From the IMG/VR virus record IMGVR_UViG_3300025164_001366, positions 1 through 40,767 of that record: 40,767 nucleotides of DNA; one strand, written 5' to 3'. The stretch comes from a virus. Made by a program: the position numbers and the translations under genes. A model generated the notes under the pieces. The model did no database searches. It saw only the letters and a program-made list of their open reading frames with translations, and was not told where the DNA came from. Position 1 is the first letter of the stretch. Every line of letters starts with the position of its first letter. Below, in pieces: positions 31,285 through 38,698 of this stretch.

Positions 31285-33561
31285 ATGAAATTAAAATCAA
31301 AAAATATAATTAAATATAAAGGTAGAGTTCACGATTTAACAGTAGAAAATTCTCACTCTTACAATGTTGAAAGTTTAGGAGTTCATAATTCTGCATCTGG
31401 TTGTTTATTATCATACTGTCTTGATATAACAAAAATAGACCCTCTTCGTTTTGGTTTATATTTTGAAAGATTTTTAAACACAAAAAGGAAATCGATTCCT
31501 GATATCGATATCGATTTTGAAACAGGTTCAGATGCAAAAACATTACAATTTTTGTATGATAAATATGGAAAAGAAAGAGTTATACCGGTAATTACTTTTG
31601 GCACTTTTAATGAAAAAGGATGTATAAAAGATGTGGTTAAAGCTCTCGGAGGGGAATCTGGGTTTGAGTCAGATGTTTTTGCTGTAACAAGAGAAATGCC
31701 AACGAAACCGACTTGGGATATTTCTTTACAAGAATGGTTCGAAACATGGCCAAATGACCCACAGTGCTCAGAAAGAGTTAAAAACTGGTTAACTTCTCCA
31801 GATAATGCAGAAATATTAAGTATTACTCTAAAACTTCAAGGACAAATAAGGAATTTAGGAAAGCATGCTGCTGGTATTGTTATTACGCCCGGACCAGTTT
31901 GGGATTATATGCCAGTTAATATTTGTAAAGGTCAAATAGTTTCAGGTTATCAAGAATCTGGAAGTGGAAAGGATTTATCTTCTCTTGGTATTTTAAAATT
32001 AGACAGATTAAATTTAACTACTCTTAATGTTATAAAATCAGCAATAAAACTTGTAAAAGAAAACAAAGGAATAGACATACAGGAGCAAGTTGATTATGTG
32101 AATCTTGAAGACCCAAATCTTTTTATAGAACTTAGAATGGGTAATAATCAAGGGATTTTTCAATTTGAATCTGAGGGAATGAATGCTTTAATAAAAGGAA
32201 TTCAGATTGAAACATTTGAAGAATTAACAGCAGCAAATTCATTATATAGACCTGGAAGTCTTGGAATGGGAGCTCATATTGAATTTATACAAAATAAATT
32301 CAATCCAGAAAAAAAAACATATGTACATGAACTTTTAGCTCCATTATTAGAAGAAACTAATGGTGTACTAATTTATCAAGAACAACTAATGTTTATTGCT
32401 AAGGAAATTGGTGGAATGGATGAAGGAGATGGTGATAACTTAAGAAAATATATGGACTCAGCTAGTAAAATAATTGCAAAAAAATTACGTGGAGACATAT
32501 TAACAGAAGATGAATTAAAAAATAAAAATTATAAAAATTATATTGATTTGTGGAAAAAATTCATAGACGGAGCAAAAACAAAGGGTTTATCTGAAGAAGA
32601 AGTAACTAAAATAGAAGACTGGTTAATTAAATATTTGGGATATTCGTTCAATAAATCACATGCAACTTCATATAGCTACATAGCTATGCAAACCCTTTTT
32701 TTAAAACACTATTATCCGACTGAATTCTATACAGCACTTTTAAATCACCCTAAAAGTAATAGCGATAAAGAAAAAGAAAAACAATGGTTACAAGCTGCAC
32801 TTCTTTCTGCTATGTCTAAAGGGATTGAAATTGCCCCTCCTGTAAGAAAATCTAATTGGGAATGGACATCAATTGAAAATAAAAAAATTGCAATGGGATT
32901 TTCTGGAATAAATGGAATGGGAGATATTGCATTTAAAGAATTAAAAGCCAAAAATATAGGAACGTTAACGAGGGATGAGTTTTTCTCGGTACCTTTTAAA
33001 AAATTTAATAAAGGCAGTTTTGAAGCGTGTTTAAAAGCTGGACTATTTGATGATTGGTCACCATCCAGAGAGGAAATTATGGCATGGAGAACTGCGAAAG
33101 TAAAAAACGTTATGCAATTAGATATATTTGGAAATTTTGGAATGGATTCTGTTACTGTTTATAAGAAATTTAATAAAACTCCAGATGATATAAAGCAAAA
33201 AGAATTTTTAGAAGTTTGTAATCTTGATCTCGGTTTACTCAAAAAACTGCATGAACTCAGAGATGCTTTTGTTGAAGAATATGGAGTAGCGTTAGAGCCG
33301 GTAACAAATTTTGATAATCCTATTAATTATTATTATTTCTGTTTAAATAATGTAGAACAAAAATTAACTAAAACAGGAAGAAAAATGTATGTATTACACT
33401 TATCCGATGGGGCTACAGTTAAAAAAGTTATTATGTGGGATAATATGTATAAAAAACTTGAGTCAAAGCTTAAGAATAATAGTGTTTATGTGACTAAATT
33501 TAAAAAAGAAAAAGGATGGTTATCTTTTGATGGAAGTGCTGAATTTAGAAAAGTGTTTTAA
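31285..33561 (+). CDS. dnaE: DNA polymerase III alpha subunit, C-terminal part with split-intein C half
   Basis: 758 aa. Residues 1-35 are the intein C half: MKLKSKNIIKYKGRVHDLTV, block F ENSHSYNVESLG, ending VHN with the penultimate His and terminal Asn; the first C-extein residue is Ser. The C-extein continues SASGCLLSYCLDITKIDPLR and the catalytic palm IPDIDIDFETG (the DxD pair binding metal). Next come QIRNLGKHAAGIVITPGP, the conserved FQFESEGMNALI and ANSLYRPGSLGMG, and IYQEQLMFIAKEIGGMDEGD. A Pol III fingers/HhH region and a C-terminal OB-like part with VEQKLTKTGRKMYVLHLSDG follow. It acts only after trans-splicing with the 28717 product. Replicative polymerase of the phage. Confidence 0.95.
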   Translation: MKLKSKNIIKYKGRVHDLTVENSHSYNVESLGVHNSASGCLLSYCLDITKIDPLRFGLYFERFLNTKRKSIPDIDIDFETGSDAKTLQFLYDKYGKERVIPVITFGTFNEKGCIKDVVKALGGESGFESDVFAVTREMPTKPTWDISLQEWFETWPNDPQCSERVKNWLTSPDNAEILSITLKLQGQIRNLGKHAAGIVITPGPVWDYMPVNICKGQIVSGYQESGSGKDLSSLGILKLDRLNLTTLNVIKSAIKLVKENKGIDIQEQVDYVNLEDPNLFIELRMGNNQGIFQFESEGMNALIKGIQIETFEELTAANSLYRPGSLGMGAHIEFIQNKFNPEKKTYVHELLAPLLEETNGVLIYQEQLMFIAKEIGGMDEGDGDNLRKYMDSASKIIAKKLRGDILTEDELKNKNYKNYIDLWKKFIDGAKTKGLSEEEVTKIEDWLIKYLGYSFNKSHATSYSYIAMQTLFLKHYYPTEFYTALLNHPKSNSDKEKEKQWLQAALLSAMSKGIEIAPPVRKSNWEWTSIENKKIAMGFSGINGMGDIAFKELKAKNIGTLTRDEFFSVPFKKFNKGSFEACLKAGLFDDWSPSREEIMAWRTAKVKNVMQLDIFGNFGMDSVTVYKKFNKTPDDIKQKEFLEVCNLDLGLLKKLHELRDAFVEEYGVALEPVTNFDNPINYYYFCLNNVEQKLTKTGRKMYVLHLSDGATVKKVIMWDNMYKKLESKLKNNSVYVTKFKKEKGWLSFDGSAEFRKVF

Positions 33562-33565
33562 AATG

Positions 33566-35350
33566 TTACGATTTTACTTCCGAATTTTTATTTAATGTTT
33601 GTGCAATTGTTGTAACATATTCTAAGATTTTTATTTTTTTATCATCATCTATTATAATATCTATTTCCATACCACACTCTCTTACGGATTGCCATTTTGC
33701 TTCATTTTTCAGTCCTTTTTTAATATCTTTCCCTTTACTATCATATGTCCATACTGACTTTATTTCAATTATTCTTTCTTTAAACAAAAAATCAGAATAA
33801 TATGTAGTAATTTTATTTTCCCATTTATATTTGAAACTTGGACCTCTTTTAATTTCATTTAACAGTCCTGCATTTTCCATTAGTTCTAAAAAATATAATT
33901 CATATTTACCTTGATAATTTAAAGAGGTATCTTTGTATTTATACATTTTAAAGCCATTTTTCTGACTTCTCTCGAAAATATTTTGATTATGCATGACATT
34001 TTCTACTCCATATCTTTCTATGTTTGTTATTTTACTTTTATTATGCTTAACACAAGATGCGTCCGCACATTTTTTAGAACAATATATTCCAAGTTTTGAC
34101 GAATTTGACCAAGAAACTGGATTTTTTTCACATGTTAAACACTTAGGAAACTCTTTTATGTTTTTGGAAATTAATAAACTTCTGCCAACCATAGATATTT
34201 TATTTGGAAAATTTTTGGTCATTTCTAAAATTTTATCTTTTAAATCAAGACGGAATTTTTCTGTAAAAAAATTAAGAACATTTTCATGAATATGATTTTT
34301 GCCGTTAATAATAAAAGTGTTAATAAATAACTTAACTTCATCAAAAGTTTGAATTTTATAAGATATGGAATAAAATAATTTTATTATATCTATATCATAA
34401 TTATTGTGACCAAACATAAAGTTTTTACGATGTCGCAAAAAATTAAATTTAAATTCCGGGTTTTGTTTTTTGTATTTATTGAACTTTTTTTGAGAAAAAT
34501 TATATAATTTATTTTTTAAAATAATATCAACAATCTCTGAAATATTCATAATTTTAAATGATGATAATGTTTTTAATTTGGTTATATTTATTTTATTCTG
34601 CGTTTCTTTTAATTGTAAAACATTTTCAACTCCATATTTTTCAATACAGGTTTCTTTAGCCTGCTCTCTATTGTTGTAATTTTCATCTCCAAAATTTTCT
34701 AATTTTGTTTGTTTAACTTTATCTGCAAATCCAGGTATATGAGATATGTGATTAACTCCATATTTATTTATAATAGTTACTTTGCTTTTTTCTGTATTAG
34801 TATAATGTCCATTGTTATATAATTTTAGTTTAGTGTCAAACGTTTTTTGTGCCCTGCCATCAGAATTATAAGCACATTCCTTAGAACAGTATATTCCTAT
34901 CTTTGATTGAAAATAATATACTGGTTTAATTCCGCAATGCAAACATGTAGGAAATGTTTTTATATTTTGAATTATCATCGAACATCTTACAACATTAACA
35001 ATATCAGATGGATAATTATTTGTGAATTTAATTATTTGAGGTAAAATTTTTTCATTAATTTTTGAAATTAATGTTAACTTTTCGAAACTCACATCTCTTT
35101 TTTTGTTTGTTAAAAATTTTTTTATAAAAATCTGTAAATCTTCAAATGTTTCTAAAGAATAATTCAATGAATTTATAACATAAATATAATCATATGCACC
35201 ATGATTTTTAAAACAATTTAAGTCAATAAATATTTTTCTTAATGATTTATGAAATTCTTTATTAAGCAAAGTGTATTGTTTAACTTCTTTTTTATTTAAT
35301 TTATCTAAATTTTCTATTGATATTTTTTGTGCTAATTCCTGTATGTCCAT
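33566..35350 (-). CDS. Large PD-(D/E)XK homing endonuclease with duplicated zinc modules
   Basis: 594 aa. The protein has two repeats of the same unit. Each holds a helical region and a zinc module, TFPTCLHCGIKPVYYFQSKI-GIYCSKECA and EFPKCLTCEKNPVSWSNSSK-LGIYCSKKCA, and each is followed by KYGV-type repeats (EKYGVENVLQLKETQ, ERYGVENVMHNQNIFERSQ). The C-terminal nuclease domain is close to that at 463-1737: LNYQGKYELYFLELMENAGL, TYYSDFLFKERIIEIKSVWT, then NEAKWQSVREC. It converges on dnaE with only 4 nt between the stop codons, a typical homing position beside a conserved gene. Confidence 0.82.
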   Translation of the reverse strand: MDIQELAQKISIENLDKLNKKEVKQYTLLNKEFHKSLRKIFIDLNCFKNHGAYDYIYVINSLNYSLETFEDLQIFIKKFLTNKKRDVSFEKLTLISKINEKILPQIIKFTNNYPSDIVNVVRCSMIIQNIKTFPTCLHCGIKPVYYFQSKIGIYCSKECAYNSDGRAQKTFDTKLKLYNNGHYTNTEKSKVTIINKYGVNHISHIPGFADKVKQTKLENFGDENYNNREQAKETCIEKYGVENVLQLKETQNKINITKLKTLSSFKIMNISEIVDIILKNKLYNFSQKKFNKYKKQNPEFKFNFLRHRKNFMFGHNNYDIDIIKLFYSISYKIQTFDEVKLFINTFIINGKNHIHENVLNFFTEKFRLDLKDKILEMTKNFPNKISMVGRSLLISKNIKEFPKCLTCEKNPVSWSNSSKLGIYCSKKCADASCVKHNKSKITNIERYGVENVMHNQNIFERSQKNGFKMYKYKDTSLNYQGKYELYFLELMENAGLLNEIKRGPSFKYKWENKITTYYSDFLFKERIIEIKSVWTYDSKGKDIKKGLKNEAKWQSVRECGMEIDIIIDDDKKIKILEYVTTIAQTLNKNSEVKS

Positions 35351-35364
35351 TCTGTGTTTTGAGT

Positions 35365-35529
35365 TTAAATTATTTCCTTATCAATGGTATCTAAAATAAA
35401 ATCTCTTATGTGTTTTGAAAACTTAATTTTGTTTTTTTTACAAATGTTAAAATAATCATTTTTAATTGTTTCTTCCAGTCGTATCTGAATGTGTTTGTTT
35501 CTTGTTATTTTTTGTTTTTGTCGTCCCAT
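35365..35529 (-). CDS. Small ribbon-helix-helix DNA-binding protein
   Basis: 54 aa from the ATG at 35529; the ATG at 35553 lies only 3 nt after the -7 promoter element. The pattern QIRLEETIKNDYFNICKKNK with IKFSKHIRDFILDTIDKEI is strand-helix-helix, as in Arc/MetJ-type or plasmid copy-control regulators. Likely a homodimeric DNA-binding protein. It is preceded by its own Bacteroidetes-type promoter that overlaps a terminator palindrome, which could serve as operator, though that is only a suggestion. Confidence 0.68.
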   Translation of the reverse strand: MGRQKQKITRNKHIQIRLEETIKNDYFNICKKNKIKFSKHIRDFILDTIDKEII

Positions 35530-35555
35530 GATTTTTAGAAAAATTGTTGTCATTA

Positions 35556-35586
35556 CAAATATAAATAGTATAAATAAAAAAACAAA
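35556..35586 (-). promoter_or_regulatory. Bacteroidetes-type promoter of the RHH gene
   Basis: On the minus strand TTTG (35586-35583), 19-nt spacer, TATATTTG (35563-35556). Matches the -33/-7 consensus well; ATG at 35529 is 27 nt further on. Confidence 0.75.
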
Positions 35587-35610
35587 GCGTTAATTTATAA
35601 ATTAACGCTT
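35585..35610 (-). terminator. 26-bp perfect palindrome, probable terminator of the holin gene
   Basis: AAGCGTTAATTTA followed by its exact reverse complement. Downstream on the minus strand comes a T-rich run (TTTGTTTTTTTATTT). It lies 31 nt after the holin stop. The -33 TTTG of the next promoter overlaps its end. Confidence 0.75.
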
Positions 35611-35640
35611 ATATTATTAATATTATTTATTAAGATGTGA

Positions 35641-36228
35641 TTATTTTTTCTTTTTATTCTTTTTATTTAGAACATTAAATCCTCCAAACAATAATATTTG
35701 TAAAGCATTTAATTTTTTTGAAAGCATATTATAAACATCATCTGATATTAATTTTAAAAGATGTAAATTTTCCCAAATAGAAACTATGCTAGTTGTACAA
35801 AATGCGGAAATTAGAATTCCGGGGATAAAACTATATAAAGTGCTAAATTTCGCTAATGCGGTACCAGTAGCCAAACACCCGCTGTACGTAAGCATGACGA
35901 TGATTATGCGTGGAAGCCTGGCGCTGGAAAATGTTTTGTTTTTTAATGCTCTGATAATACCAAATATTGCATCTAATCCGACTAATCCTAACATAAAAAA
36001 AACTGCCTTAGCATCATTATAAATATAATGTGTTATAAATGAAGAAAATCCAACAAAAATTGCTATAATAAAATTGATTAATGAAAATTTAACGCCAACT
36101 AATTTTTCCATTAAATCATTCCAGCTAAAAAAACCTAACATAAGTAGATTGTTTTTTTGTATATAAGAATTGTTTTTATTATCTTTAACAACATTAACAA
36201 ATACTGGTGTTTTTTCAAGTTCTAACAT
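35641..36228 (-). CDS. Phage holin family protein (holin_4 / toxin-secretion holin type)
   Basis: 195 aa. Four hydrophobic segments are visible: FSLINFIIAIFVGFSSFITH, then AVFFMLGLVGLDAIFGII, then IIIVMLTYSGCLATGTALAK and IPGILISAFCTTSIVSIW. The motif GLVGLDAIFGIIRALKNKTF-SSARLPR is typical of phage_holin_4-family proteins ('DxxxGxxxAxxxxxxxSxxxxxG'). The C-terminus is Lys-rich, as usual for holins. It should form lesions in the inner membrane at lysis. No endolysin gene is recognisable next to it. An N-terminal extension of about 40 residues is unusual. Confidence 0.82.
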   Translation of the reverse strand: MLELEKTPVFVNVVKDNKNNSYIQKNNLLMLGFFSWNDLMEKLVGVKFSLINFIIAIFVGFSSFITHYIYNDAKAVFFMLGLVGLDAIFGIIRALKNKTFSSARLPRIIIVMLTYSGCLATGTALAKFSTLYSFIPGILISAFCTTSIVSIWENLHLLKLISDDVYNMLSKKLNALQILLFGGFNVLNKKNKKKK

Positions 36229-36323
36229 AATTCCGTTCTTTTAAATAATTAGAAAGAAAAAAAATAAAAACTGGCAAAACAATCTAAATACAACAAAATC
36301 AATACTATAAAAAATAAAAAATT

Positions 36324-36647
36324 ATGGAAAAAGCTAAATTTATCTACAAAAAGGATGATGGAACTACATCAAACAGAGAAATCCTAAGACCGGTTTTCTT
36401 AAAAGAATCTTCGAATTCAATTAAAAATTATGATAAAGATGATGTTAAATACGTTCGCGGATTTGAATTAAATAGAGAAGGATTAAGCGAGTCTGAAATC
36501 GAAAAATATGAAGAAATGTTAGAAGATTATTACGACTTAGCAGTACCTACAATTCAAGAATTTTTTAAGGAACAAGGACTTGACGCTTCAAAATTGATGG
36601 AGAAATCCTTTAAAAAACAAAACATAAGTGAATTTAAGGTTTTATAA
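36324..36647 (+). CDS. Conserved phage hypothetical protein (107 aa)
   Basis: Begins MEKAKFIYKKDDGTTSNREI and ends KSFKKQNISEFKVL, a C-terminal pattern I recognise from other phage hypotheticals of unknown function. The N-terminal strand pair and R-residues resemble WYL-domain-like effector-binding proteins, but the rest is too short for a call. Coupled to the next gene by a one-base overlap (TAATG). Confidence 0.6.
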   Translation: MEKAKFIYKKDDGTTSNREILRPVFLKESSNSIKNYDKDDVKYVRGFELNREGLSESEIEKYEEMLEDYYDLAVPTIQEFFKEQGLDASKLMEKSFKKQNISEFKVL

Positions 36648-36994
36648 TGTTGGAACGATTTGTCATAACTGAATTTTTTAGACAACCCTATGAAGATTAT
36701 GGCCATACTAAAATTTGGTACCATAAAGATACTTGGAAAGAAAAACGAGTTATATTTTATGAAAAAGACGGAACTTTGGATAATTTTTTTGATAAAGACG
36801 GAAAGTTACACAGAGACAATGATCAACCAGCCACAATACATTCATCTGGCATTGAAGGATATTATTTTCATGGAAAAATTCACAGAGGTCACTTTAAGCC
36901 AGCCATAATTTATCCAAATGGAATAAAAGAATATTGGGTTTACGGCGAAAAAAGATTTGAAACTTTATCTTTAACAAAAAATGAGTTATTTTAA
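36647..36994 (+). CDS. MORN-like repeat protein (115 aa)
   Basis: Two clear repeats of the type 'DG.LHR....PA.I...G...Y...G': KDGKLHRDNDQPATIHSSGI with EGYYFHGKIHRGHFKPAIIY, and a third partial copy in PNGIKEYWVYGEKR. MORN-like repeats of this sort occur in viral and phage proteins; the function is unknown. Its stop codon (36992-36994) overlaps the first unit of the CRISPR-like array by one base. Confidence 0.65.
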   Translation: MLERFVITEFFRQPYEDYGHTKIWYHKDTWKEKRVIFYEKDGTLDNFFDKDGKLHRDNDQPATIHSSGIEGYYFHGKIHRGHFKPAIIYPNGIKEYWVYGEKRFETLSLTKNELF

Positions 36995-37297
36995 GTTTAT
37001 AACCGTTGTATTTTAGACCCTCTTCAAGGGACGTTCACACTGAAAGAATATCTTGATGCTGGTTTTATAACCGTTAGATTTTAGACCCTCTTCAAGGCAG
37101 TTCATTTTCCGCATGCGTGAATTTGAACGTTTTATAACCGTTAGATTTTAGACCCTCTTCAAGGATTGCAATTAAGCATTCTATATAGGGTTGAGTTTTA
37201 TAACCGTTAGATTTTAGACCCTCTTCAAGGTTGATAAGGGGTATGTTCGAATTGTTGGAAAGTTTTATAACCGTTAGATTTTAGACCCTCTTCAAGG
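36994..37297 (-). CRISPR. CRISPR-like array 1: five 36-nt repeats, four spacers
   Basis: Repeats at 36994-37029, 37062-37097, 37129-37164, 37195-37230 and 37262-37297. Copies 2-5 are identical on the plus strand (start GTTTTATAACCG, end GACCCTCTTCAAGG). Copy 1 is degenerate (AG for GT at positions 1-2, GT for AG at 15-16), as in terminal repeats. Spacers are 32, 31, 30 and 31 nt, all different and richer in G+C than the surroundings. Read on the minus strand each repeat ends in ...TATAAAAC. Copy 5 lies within the 3' coding end of the gene at 37225-37659, in frame, so that gene's side is the inferred leader end. No cas gene is visible in the window. The strand given is the inferred transcription direction. 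Confidence 0.88.
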
Positions 37298-37659
37298 GTA
37301 ATCTGTGTAAATGACTGAATCTCATTATGTTGGAGCATGTATCGGCTCTCAAAAACTGACCAAAAGTCGGTATATTTTATGTAAAACGCCTTGTTTTTTT
37401 CATATTTTTCCACTAAAATCTCTTTATTTTTGACGTAAAAAACGGAATCCGGATGCTTCGAGTTTAAATATATCTCACATCCATCAATCTTAGAAATAAA
37501 GAAATTCCGCATTTCTATTTCTTTCGATTTTTGAGGAGAAAACTTTTCAACCAATACTTTCCTCGTCAAAAATGAACATAAGTCCAATTTTATACCAAGG
37601 TTTGTCCATGGTGTATCACTAACTTTTTCTCGATTTTCTCTTAATTTTGATTGACTCAT
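37225..37659 (-). CDS. Hypothetical protein whose 3' coding end is the CRISPR-like repeat
   Basis: 144 aa, charged. Begins MSQSKLRENREKVSDTPWTN and contains FLTRKVLVEKFSP, plus a second copy EILVEKYEK, of the LVEK motif. The conserved C-terminal part reads WSVFESRYMLQHNEIQSFTQ. The repeat then encodes LEEGLKSNGYKT (37262-37297), spacer 4 encodes the tail FQQFEHTPYQ, and the TGA lies in repeat 4. The paralogue at 40632-40767 has the same structure: repeat-encoded LLDSLNSKGYKT and a spacer-encoded tail. The gene reads from its start towards the array, so its transcript would run into the repeats. The family is not recognised; it is not a known Cas protein as far as I can tell. Confidence 0.7.
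   Translation of the reverse strand: MSQSKLRENREKVSDTPWTNLGIKLDLCSFLTRKVLVEKFSPQKSKEIEMRNFFISKIDGCEIYLNSKHPDSVFYVKNKEILVEKYEKNKAFYIKYTDFWSVFESRYMLQHNEIQSFTQITLEEGLKSNGYKTFQQFEHTPYQP
37312..37360 (-). promoter_or_regulatory. Leader-like conserved block next to array 1
   Basis: 49 nt that are 47/49 identical to 40719-40767 next to array 2 (e.g. GGAGCATGTATCGGCTCTCA). The two differences change amino acids (QHNE versus QYDE) and there are no silent changes, so the DNA itself appears conserved. It lies 14 nt from repeat 5, inside the coding sequence. A CRISPR leader role is inferred. Confidence 0.55.
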
Positions 37660-37712
37660 AACTGTTTAAACGTAAAATCCTATCATATTGTTTCTTTATC
37701 TATTTATTACAG

Positions 37713-38165
37713 ATGGCAAAGAAGAAAAAAACTACAGCATCTATTTTAAGAGGAATTAAAAGGCATGCTCTAAATCGTCCCAGAACTCAAAAGCAAAAAC
37801 AAGCTTATATTGAGGGTATGGCCAAAAAAATGGATAAAAATCCTACAGCTCCGGAAAAATCCTTCGCAAGCTTATTAGAAGAATTAAATATTGAATACGA
37901 AACTCAAAAGATTGTTGGTGGAAAAATATATGATTTTTATATACCAAGTAAAAACATGCTTGTTGAAACGGATGGAATTTTTTGGCATGCAAAAGATAAA
38001 GAATTGAAAGAAATGTCTCAAATGCAGAAAAGAACATTTTACAATGATATTAAAAAAAATGCGATAGCAAAAAATAACGGATATGAATTAGAAAGAGTTT
38101 GGGAAGATGATTTAAAAAAGAATTACGAATTAACAAAGTCAAGATTTAAATATCTACTAACATAG
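37713..38165 (+). CDS. Vsr/DUF559-like endonuclease (possible homing type)
   Basis: 150 aa. PTAPEKSFASLLEELNIEYE, then VGGKIYDFYIPSKNMLVETD with GIFWHAKD, and NNGYELERVWEDDLKKNYEL form the Vsr-like fold with acidic residue (E), IYDFYI D, and ETDG. The N-terminus is basic (ILRGIKRHALNRPRTQKQKQ), possibly DNA-binding. Such short proteins are phage homing or very-short-patch-repair-like endonucleases. It is divergent from the array-linked gene at 37659. CTATTTATT lies at 37700-37708, just before the ATG. It overlaps the next minus-strand gene by 20 nt at the 3' ends. Confidence 0.75.
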   Translation: MAKKKKTTASILRGIKRHALNRPRTQKQKQAYIEGMAKKMDKNPTAPEKSFASLLEELNIEYETQKIVGGKIYDFYIPSKNMLVETDGIFWHAKDKELKEMSQMQKRTFYNDIKKNAIAKNNGYELERVWEDDLKKNYELTKSRFKYLLT

Positions 38166-38598
38166 CTCTATCAATATTTAATACTATTGTTTTTGAAATT
38201 TGCATTGTTGGATAACCTATCCTTTCAACTAAAACTCTTCTTGTCAATGCTTTCAATAAATTATCACTAACATCTCTAAGAAAACAACCGTACAAATTCC
38301 ATTGGTATTCACCAATTTTAAAAATGATGTCCTTTTTATAGTCAACAGCACGCATCGTTAGTCCAGTTGCTATATCACATTGCTCTATCAACCATTCATC
38401 AATCCATATAAGATTTCTAATATCACAATAATCAAAAAAATTTAATTCAATATCTTCCCATGCTCTATTTGTTGGCATATAAAATCCTTGATATTCAACA
38501 ATATCAACTTTTATTTTAGGAATTTCAAATAGTCCTTCATAAGTTCTTACCGTTTCTCCATCTCGTATTTCTATAATCCCAAATTTTTTATCGTTCAT
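38146..38598 (-). CDS. Tail-tube-like hypothetical protein with LTRRVLVER motif
   Basis: About 150 aa from the ATG at 38598. KIKVDIVEYQGFYMPTNRAW followed by EDIELNFFDYCD resembles the T4-type tail tube pattern 'GRTFDDWTVTVMND', and FKIGEYQWNLYGCFLRDVSD resembles the later 'EIKGLWPTNVG..' part. The C-terminus has KALTRRVLVERIGYP (the LVEK-type motif) and ends IVLNIDRAMLVDI. It might be a tail-tube-related or baseplate-tube protein; confidence is low. It lies far from the sheath gene but next to the baseplate-like genes. Confidence 0.45.
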   Translation of the reverse strand: MNDKKFGIIEIRDGETVRTYEGLFEIPKIKVDIVEYQGFYMPTNRAWEDIELNFFDYCDIRNLIWIDEWLIEQCDIATGLTMRAVDYKKDIIFKIGEYQWNLYGCFLRDVSDNLLKALTRRVLVERIGYPTMQISKTIVLNIDRAMLVDI

Positions 38599-38698
38599 AA
38601 TATTAAAATTAAACAATTATTCACTTTTTTACAAGAGTAAGTTAATTTTAAAGAACCAAAAAATTTCTATAGACTATCTATTATAAAAACATACAAAA

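Noticed and set aside
31310-31604. Minus-strand open frames opposite the intein C half and Pol III palm
   Set aside because: They are shadows of the well-conserved polymerase frame.
36994-37297. Array 1 as origin iterons or ordinary minisatellite
   Set aside because: Iterons and minisatellites have repeated or near-identical spacers; here spacers are unique, of even length, and the terminal repeat is degenerate at one end. Still not excluded entirely without spacer matches.
36994-37659. Diversity-generating retroelement at the 3' end of the 37225 gene
   Set aside because: No reverse transcriptase gene, no template/variable repeat pair and no adenine-specific changes between repeats.
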